Origin: Paratrimastix pyriformis
Lineage: Eukaryota > Preaxostyla > Paratrimastigidae
Length of the DNA: 64,000 nt
Reading direction: 5' to 3'
NCBI GenBank assembly: GCA_027972325.1
Contig: JAPMOS010000006.1
Location: 970,501 to 1,034,500, forward strand
Numbering within the stretch: the stretch's first letter is position 1; each line of letters opens with the position of its first letter. The position numbers and the translations under genes were made by a program. Below, piece after piece: positions 57,966 to 64,000 of the stretch. The notes below the pieces were generated by a model. That model saw only the letters and a list, made by a program, of their open reading frames with translations, was not told the DNA's origin and did no database searches.

Positions 57966-59075
57966 GTTCGAGCTTCCCTGACGCCTTCAATCGGGGTTCG
58001 CCTCCGGCGCAGCACCGACCCAACGGCCAGCCACCAGCCCCGAGGCAAAGCCGGCCGCAGCCAGATTGTCCGTGCATCGGCAACAAGGCGCTTCCACGGA
58101 ACCGCCCAAGGGCCTTCTGGCCACGCCACCCTATCCAGCGCTCGTCCCGTGCATTGCCTTCCCCGGTCTGTTGTTTTCACTCTGCGACCAAGGCTGACTG
58201 CCCGTGCCCAGGCCTCAACGCCCTTCCCCCAGCCGGCGCCAGCATGGGGCCCCACCTGGGCCAGTGGGGCTCGACCGAGGAATGCGTCAAGGTCCCTAAC
58301 CCCGCCAAGCCCCACCCAACCCCAACCAACTCATGTTCCTCCACTGGGGTGGGTGCAGTATGCATCGGCCCGCTACGTCCGACTGCCCCCCAACTTGGGG
58401 GGAAGGCTGGTCCCGCTCGACGACCGCTCAGCCCGCCCTGCCCCTTTTGGTGCTGCCCCTTTTGGTGTCCCCCCACGACCATCCCAGCCCCCCATGCGCG
58501 CTGACGGGTCGGTCCCGATGGAGTTGGACTCCCCACCCCCGTGCCACCCCGCTCGGCTGGCGCCGAGGACACTGCCCGTGACTCGTCAGCCTGACCGCTC
58601 AGCTCCCCATCGCCCCTCCTCGTCCCGATCGCCTTCACGGTCCCGATCGCCTTCACGGTCGCGGTCACGGTCACGGTCACGGTCACGGTCACGGTCACGG
58701 TCGCGGTCACGGTCGCGGTCACGGTCGCGCCCCCAGTCGTCCCGCCCCCCGAAGTACCCACGTGCGGGTCGATCTCCCTCTCCGCCGCCTTTCCGTGGTG
58801 AGGGGCGCCCCAACACCCACATCCGCTACCGAAGCCTCGACGAGCCCGACTCGGCCGACCTCATTCCGGCCCCCGCCCCCCGCATGGCGTCCACTCCTCC
58901 CCTGCCCGCCGTCGTGCCCATTCCTCCACCACGACCTGCTCAGCTGCCTTCGCCCCCCCCTCCTCCCCTCTTCGCACTCCCCAACCCTCCCCCTGGCGGA
59001 CCGGCGGGCGACATCATCGTCGCGGCGGCTCGGCTGTTCGACCGCATCCTCGGCGGACGGGGGGGGCCTGGCTAA
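55790..59075 (+). CDS. ZCCHC8: ZCCHC8-like zinc-knuckle protein with PSP domain
   Basis: Scaffold of the nuclear exosome targeting (NEXT) complex in animals. The ATG at 55790 begins MDVELDAEIGAFTDTLEKEEL, a helical N-terminus. A gtgagt donor, the only canonical-looking one placed in this window, leads into an intron with C- and T-runs. Disordered Pro/Ser exons follow. The CCHC knuckle CWNCGRPDHQARDCPEPRD lies at about 57133-57190. The PSP domain lies at about 57400-57515 (RPGALSKALMEALGL, APPWLRQMRAVGFPPGYLG). The knuckle-PSP pair is diagnostic of ZCCHC8/PSP proteins. The tail has an Arg/Ser array (about 58620-58735, cggtca hexamers), SR-protein-like. It ends RILGGRGGPG with TAA at 59073-59075. 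Confidence 0.8.
56013..56055 (+). repeat. Poly(C) then poly(T) in first intron of ZCCHC8-like gene
   Basis: About 25 C and, a few bases later, about 14 T upstream of the acceptor ACACGCAG. This is an ordinary polypyrimidine tract expanded into homopolymers. Confidence 0.85.
57936..57966 (+). repeat. Poly(C) tract in ZCCHC8-like gene
   Basis: About 30 C on the sense strand, either coding a Pro run or lying in an intron. Confidence 0.85.
58612..58736 (+). repeat. RS-encoding hexamer array (cggtca/cggtcg)
   Basis: About fifteen hexamers in frame, encoding alternating Ser-Arg near the C-terminus of the ZCCHC8-like protein. Confidence 0.85.
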
Positions 59076-59266
59076 CCCGAACCTGGAACACTCTCCTCCC
59101 CCGTCTCCCTGGGCAACAGAACCGAGCAGCGCGCTGCGGGAAAAAGGTGGTGTTATTCGAGCAAATCGCCCAACCAGATAGGCGAAGCCAAACCCGGGAG
59201 GGCCGGAGAGAAAGCGGCGGGAAAATACAATAGAGGAGAGGGGAAGAAGAAGAAGACGGAGAACAT

Positions 59267-60216
59267 TTAAAGGATGGTGCAACATCCCTTCTTGTCGGGC
59301 TTGAGATAATACTCCCGCCCCCTGAGGTGTACCCGAATGGCCGTGTGGAAAACCTCGTCAATTCCTGAAGGGGAGTGGGGGGGGGGGAAGGGGCAATGAG
59401 CGCTCGCGGTCCTCTCCCACCACCGCACGGCACGGCACGGCACTCCACGGCACTCCACACGGCACTCCACACGGCACTCCACACGGCACTCCACACGGCA
59501 CTCCACCGCACCGCACCGCACCGCACCGCACCGCACCGCACCGCACCGCACCGCACCGCACTCCACCGCACTCCACCGCACTCCACCGCACTCCACCGCA
59601 CTCCACCGCACTCCACCGCACTCCACCACCAGAACAGACGGAGGTGAGTCTTGGCCGAGCAGAGGACAACTTCGCATGACTTCGTCTCCTTCTTAACACG
59701 CTCGATGTGCTCGTCCGTGCAGGCGTTCGGATCAGTCGGAGAGCGGAGATCGCACTTCGTCCCAACCTATTGGGGCGACAACGCCAAGTCAAGGAAAATG
59801 GAGACGAGATTCGAAGAAAGCCACCAGACCATCATGATGAGGGGATCCTGAACATGAGCACGAACTTCGGGAATCCATTTCATTTTAACGTTTTCGAGGG
59901 TATTCTTGTCGGCGCAGGAGAAACAAGCAAGGAAGACGTGCGTTTGATTGTACGAGAAAGGCCGCATCTTGTTATATTCGTCTTGGCCGGCTGTGTCCCA
60001 GAGACCCAACGAGTATGCATGCTCGTCCAATACACAGTTGGCACTATAATCATCAAACACAGTGGGTACGTGGTCTTCCGGGAAAATCTAGGGCAAACCA
60101 CATCATGCACTGACAAAATAGATTGGACAATAGCGGACATTGTTGGCGAAAACATAAAGGAGACAAGTCTTGCCAACTGCACCGTCACCGACGACAACGA
60201 ATTTCAAATGCTGCAT
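59267..60216 (-). CDS. Rho/Rac-family small GTPase
   Basis: Actin-regulating GTPase. The ATG at 60216 gives MQHLKFVVVGDGAVGKTCLL, containing the P-loop GDGAVGKT. A 51-nt gtccgc intron splices FANN to IFPEDHVPTVFDDYSANCVL, the effector loop with the invariant Thr. YSLGLWDTAGQDEYNKMRPFSY is switch II. ACFSCADKNTLENVKMKWIPEV carries Rho-type residues. Later exons give the TKCDL-type guanine-binding loop and a C-terminal exon ending KKGCCTIL, a CAAX box (Cys-Thr-Ile-Leu, leucine favouring geranylgeranylation) at stop 59267-59269. Its large intron (about 59370-59640) is filled by a minisatellite. It is intact as far as seen. Which Rho subfamily it belongs to is not decided. Confidence 0.9.
59430..59630 (+). 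repeat. Two-part minisatellite in Rho GTPase intron
   Basis: Left part: about five copies of a cactccacacgg-type 12-mer (59441-59503). Middle: about ten 5-bp accgc units. Right: about seven 10-bp caccgcactc units to 59626. The units share the word cactccac, so one probably evolved from the other. Confidence 0.9.
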
Positions 60217-60936
60217 GGGTCACGGGATGAAGGGAGTTGGGTAGCTCGACCTGGGTGAATATGACTCTCTTCAGCTGTTGACGGAAGTCACTGGCCCAGG
60301 TTGCTAGGTTGTTGACATGACTAAATGAAGGAATCAGACACTCCTTTTGATGGAGAAAAGACGAATTGGCCATTGCGTCGCGGCTTGTGGTTGCCATCGC
60401 AGCACGCGAGAGGCCTTGAATCCCTCTGTTTTTTTCTGATCCTCACTGACCTTTTCACCTTCAGGAAGTCACCGGAGGGAGGAAGGCATGCAATTCGAAT
60501 GGCACGAGGTTTAGGATGATCAGCCATCAGCCATCCCACCGCGCACCAGGAATGAGAATGAGGGCCGCTGGGGGCGAGCAGTCGCTTGGGTCCACTGGTC
60601 CGTGGTCTTCTTTGAGGAGCATTTTGTCAGCGTCATGCGGGGTTCCTGCTGGGGCGGCTAGCGATGCAAAGGGACGGCGCCGATGGAGCGTGAAGCGAGA
60701 GCATCAGCAAGTGCGCGGGCGAGCCCCACGCTCCCCTGTGTTCGAAAAGGTGGCAAGGACTGTCTTCCTATGTTGTTTACAAGAGCGCTAAAAAGGCACC
60801 ACAGTCCGAGGTTCACATCGGAAACCGTCCGACGCGGATCATCACCAAGTGAACAGTCACTTCTGAATCCACCCTCACCCAAACCCCTCCGCTCACCCCC
60901 ACTGGGTTGATCGTGGAAGGGCTCCGGGTGGACACC
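60217..60936. other. Spacer upstream of Rho GTPase
   Basis: About 720 bp, AT-balanced, with only short frames and nothing recognised. The left part presumably holds the Rho promoter; the right part leads into a dispersed repeat copy. Confidence 0.45.
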
Positions 60937-61130
60937 GGTACCAGATTGCCTCCGGGAGACTGGTCGACCCGCGACCCGGTTGCCATCAACCCAGGCCCGC
61001 CGTGCGTGGCCAAGACCTACTGCGACAAAGAAGCTGCTTGCCTGAGGGCTCGACGACGGAGCTATCCAGTTGGTATTGTAGTGTTCCCCTTTTACGGGCC
61101 CTGGTGGCTCGGTTTTCCGGAATATGAGAG
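60937..61130 (+). repeat. Dispersed repeat, copy C
   Basis: Begins at GGTACC and shares CATCAACCCAGGCCCGCCGT (60986-61005) with copy A. It ends with the core GTTCCCCTTTTACGGGCCCT and GGTTTTCCGGAATATGAGAG (61083-61130). The GAGTGGGACGGAGCC segment present in copy A is shortened here. It lies about 170 bp upstream of the duplicated FPPS block. Confidence 0.85.
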
Positions 61131-61377
61131 TCTTCGGATCGTCACTCTTTCCATCCACCTTCTCTAGATAAGGCGCGATGCATTTTGACCGATGAGGGGG
61201 AAGCCTATCGGAGTGGCGAGGTGCGAAAAACAGGCAATTTCGTTCTCAAGGATCCTCGGGTGGAAAACGTGTGCTGCTCGAGCCTGACTGACAATCCCGC
61301 CTCTCCAACCCTCGAGGCTCGTTCGCCTGTTTCTTTCCAATTTCCTTCGAGATCAGATCCTCTGAGATTTTTCCGGG

Positions 61378-63725
61378 ATGAGTTTCCTTCAAAAACACCG
61401 CGCTGTCTTTGACGAAACATTTGAGGAAGTGGCAGAGCAGCTTCTTGCTGCCATCCGCGAGAGGGCCCCACCCGCTGCCGTTTTTCTCGAAAAGGCGATC
61501 CGCTACAACGTGCCCGGCGGCAAACTTGCCCGTGGGCTGACAGTTGTGGCGACTGCTGCCGAAATAGCCGACAAGAAGCAGATTGCAGCATCCTTCGATC
61601 TCCGCGAAGCCTGCCGTCTGGGATGGTGTATGGAATTCGTCTGTTGGCACGACGCACGTTTTAAAGATACGCAACACACTCTCGGTAGCTGCAAGCAGCC
61701 TTTTTAATCGCCGACGATGTGATGGATCAATCCGCAACGCGGCGCGGTAAGCCTTGTTGGTACACGTTACCCACGGTCAGCACTCGGTTTTATTCGATTC
61801 TCTCCTGCATTCTGAAGGGCCGTTGGGCAGGTGGGCCTGGAAGCGGTGAACGACTCCTTCCTGCATCTGGCCTTCGTCCAGCAGATCCTGCGGCACTTCT
61901 TCCGACGGCACGCCAACTACCTGGACATGCTCGAGCTGGTCGACCAGGTCCGATGGGCTGGCCCACGTCGGGCCGCCGACTTGGCTCACTGTGGCGCACC
62001 CTCCCTTCGCCTCCCTCTCTGCCACTCTCTCATATGCCGGAAAACCGAGCCACCGGGGCCCGTAAAAGGGGAACATCACTTAAAATACCAATTAGTTGGC
62101 TCCGTCCCACTCGGTGCTCGGCTCCGTAGCTCGTCGCGCACGGCCTGTGTTGATGGCCTGTGGAAAATCACCCTTTCTGGAGTTCACCCCTGGGTGCCAG
62201 GGGCTGACTCTCTCTCATAACCGAGCCACCGGGGCCCGTAAAAGGGAACACGAAAAAGACCGAATCACCCAAGACACAAAACGGAAAAAAAAGAGGGAGG
62301 ACCACCCGCACGTCCCTTCACCGGCGCGCACGATCTCCATCCCCCTCCCACCCTTTCTCTTGTTATATCTAGGAATCCATGCACGACACTAACTCGGAGC
62401 ACCTTAGTGCCTCTAAGTGAAAACCTCGGTTCGATTTTCCTTTCTTCGCTTCACCAGCATTCATTCCATCCCACCCTCCAGCGCGAGCCGCCTTCTCACC
62501 TCCGAACTTCCTCCCTGGCCATCCGTCTTCCCACACCCATTCCCCCATTTCACACTTCCCGTCGTTCTTCCATCCTCACCTTCTCATCCCTCCCTCCCTT
62601 CCCCTCCAGATTTCGTTCGAGACCGAGCTGGGCGAATTGGTGGACATGACCCCCTCCAGCCAGGCCAACAAGGCAAATGCCGCGCCCAGCCACCCCCAGC
62701 CAACAACCCCCGGGGGTTCAACAGCCTCCCACCCAGGAGTAGCCGTCAAGCAGATGGTCTCGGGCCTGATCCCCGCCCCCGTGGCCGCGTCCTTCTCCCA
62801 GGAATCGTCCGTGGACCCCCGGCGGCTGGGATGCCTGTGGATGCCCGGCAGGGGATGCATGCGAATCTGGGGGCTTCCGGTTTCATCGTTCCTCCTCCTT
62901 CCACCCCCTTCCTCCCCATCGTTCCCCGTCCCTCGGTGGCCGCCACAGCTACGAGCGGATTTGCCGCCTCAAGACGGCCCAATACACGTACTACCTGCCC
63001 ATGGCTCTGGGGCTCGCCTTCTGCGGGATCACTGAACAGGCGCACCCCGGCCCCTTCGGCATCCTGAGGCGCCTGTGCAATGATTTGGGCATCCTCTTCC
63101 AGGAGCAGGTCCGTGCGCAGGGGTGGATCCGTCTCCTCCCCTCCCCTCCCCTCTGACCTACAGTCTGTCTTCGGTCCAATATCACCTCTGGGCATATATC
63201 GCTTCCGTCTCGTCTTTTGGGTGGGGTAGGACGACATGCTGGACTGCTACGGTGACGCGGCGGTGACGGGCAAGGTGGGGACCGACATCCAGGACTCGAA
63301 GGTCACCTGGCTGGCCACCGAGGCCCACAAGCGGATGAGTGCCCAGCAGCAGGCCATCTTTCAGGTCCGCCCCCTCTCCCCGGCCCGGCTGCCCTGGGCT
63401 GTTTTGCCCGGCCCTGGTGGCGGACTGGCCTCATCCCGAGGCGCCGCGCTCTTTTGGGACGGCCGCTGGGCCTGCCGGGGGGGGTGGGGGGTGGGGCCGG
63501 GGCTGCGCGTAGCGGCACTATGGCAGCCCCGAGGCGGCCTCGGTGGCGGCCGTGAAGGCCCTCTACGAGGAGCTGGGCATGCGGGACCTTTGGTCCCGCG
63601 AGGAGGCCGCCCGGGTGGGGGCCATCACGACCCTCCTCGACGGCCTGCCCGCCGATCAGGCCGCCCTGCTCCCGGTGGGGCTGGTCCGGGACCTCCTCGC
63701 GGCCATGGTCCGGCGCGACCGATAG
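61378..63725 (+). CDS. Farnesyl diphosphate synthase, copy 2
   Basis: Same protein as copy 1 in opposite orientation. The ATG is at 61378. [11 protein letters not shown] and the first motif ADDVMDQ (about 61714-61732) are present. [19 protein letters not shown] (about 61832) and [16 protein letters not shown] (from about 62615) follow. The second motif DDMLDCYG lies at about 63232-63255. The stop is TAG at 63723-63725. Small differences from copy 1 are seen in and near the Pro-rich insertion ([10 protein letters not shown] against [19 protein letters not shown] against KQVVSDLIP). Its third intron is about 650 nt instead of about 110 because of inserted repeats. Exons look intact and both Asp-rich motifs remain, so both copies may be active. 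Confidence 0.88.
62026..62160 (-). repeat. Dispersed repeat, copy D (in FPPS copy 2 intron)
   Basis: Minus-strand copy. Read on + it is CCGGAAAACCGAGCCACCGGGG at 62037 onward, then GGCTCCGTCCCACTCGGTGCT (about 62098-62118), then GCGCACGGCCTG. This matches the reverse complement of copy A from about 8780 down to about 8620, with internal loss. It is antisense to the FPPS gene. Confidence 0.85.
62210..62340 (-). repeat. Dispersed repeat, copy E (in FPPS copy 2 intron)
   Basis: Matches the reverse complement of the right half of copy A (about 8820-8942). Shared words include AAGACCGAATCACCCAAGAC, GGAGGAC and CACGTCCCT. D and E together therefore keep the two-core order of copy A at about the same spacing, which suggests one inserted element with later changes. 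Confidence 0.8.
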
Positions 63726-64000
63726 GAGGATGCCACTCAGCTTCGGCCTCGGCCTCGGCTTCGGCCTCTGCTTCGGCTTCGACTTCGCAAGCCACGGCCC
63801 CCAAGGAGCGGGCCTCCATTTATTTATTGTCTTTCTTTTTCTTTTTCCTCTTCTCTCCGAGCGCTTCGCATCGAACATTGATTGCGGGCCCCGTGTGGGC
63901 CCAGGTCACCCAGTTGATGACTCTGCTGCAGGGCGGGCAAGTGTCCGGGAGGCCGAGCGGCCGCGGTGTTGTATGCAAGGACTGGTCGATTGAATGGGCA
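63726..64000 (+). other. 3' flank of FPPS copy 2
   Basis: Contains the shortened cggctt array (63735-63785) and the remaining duplicated flank to about 63880. The last 120 bp are unique in the window and hold no recognisable gene. Confidence 0.5.

Larger units (their letters stand above)
61300..63880 (+). repeat. Inverted duplication, copy 2 (FPPS gene block)
   Basis: Reverse-complement match to about 48913-50970, from CCCGCCTCTCCAACC (about 61291-61306) to GCGCTTCGCATCGAACATT (about 63861-63879). It is about 500-550 bp longer than copy 1 because one intron carries an insertion. A few substitutions and array-length changes separate the two. Confidence 0.92.

Noticed and set aside
59267-59792. 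Minus-strand frames of Cys/Gly/Val/Arg repeats
   Set aside because: Translation of the Rho intron minisatellite; the real GTPase exons lie on both sides.
60217-60936. Small frames upstream of the Rho gene on both strands
   Set aside because: Short, mutually overlapping and without recognisable motifs; treated as spacer.

Overview
This window looks like nuclear DNA from a GC-rich unicellular eukaryote. It carries about sixteen spliced protein-coding genes on both strands, packed closely and broken by many introns. All three stop codons are used. There is no bacterial operon structure, tRNA, rRNA or CRISPR array that I can see. The gene set is general eukaryotic housekeeping, so it does not fix the lineage; a GC-rich free-living protist is the most I would claim.

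Layout. 1-1656 (+) is the 3' end of an importin-9-like karyopherin. It is followed by a CCDC174-like splicing factor (+), a protein with a Tup1/Groucho-type N-terminal coiled coil but no WD repeats (+), and a calcineurin-like phosphoesterase (+). 6803-9243 (-) is a GT8 glycosyltransferase with a repeat-bearing 800-nt intron. 9735-11935 (+) encodes an RRM plus four RanBP2-type zinc fingers. After 2.5 kb of low-complexity spacer, one giant BEACH/WD40 gene fills 14498-36682 (-). Then come a SNAPC4-like Myb protein (+), ceramide synthase (-), ALG13 (+), a leucine-rich-repeat/coiled-coil protein (+), farnesyl diphosphate synthase copy 1 (-), eIF2-alpha (-), DDI1 (-), UBC9 (-), a ZCCHC8-like protein (+), a Rho-family GTPase (-), and a second, inverted copy of the farnesyl diphosphate synthase (+).

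The genes do not form one pathway. Loose themes are RNA processing and snRNA transcription (CCDC174, SNAPC4, ZCCHC8, RRM/ZnF), membrane traffic and lipids (BEACH, ceramide synthase, FPPS, ALG13), and ubiquitin/SUMO (DDI1, UBC9).

The most unusual signals are genome-level. (1) The 5' splice sites I could place by protein homology nearly all read GT-pyrimidine-pyrimidine-G (GTCCG, GTCTG, GTTTG), not GTRAGT. (2) Genes start AT-balanced with uniform ~45-60-nt introns and become very GC-rich toward the 3' end, where introns are long and each carries its own minisatellite. (3) A short dispersed repeat lies antisense inside introns of three genes. (4) The FPPS gene is duplicated as a near-identical inverted repeat around about 10 kb, and copy 2 is interrupted by that repeat family. 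(5) The BEACH gene shows several apparent frame breaks, mostly one-base losses in C/G runs, that look like assembly errors.
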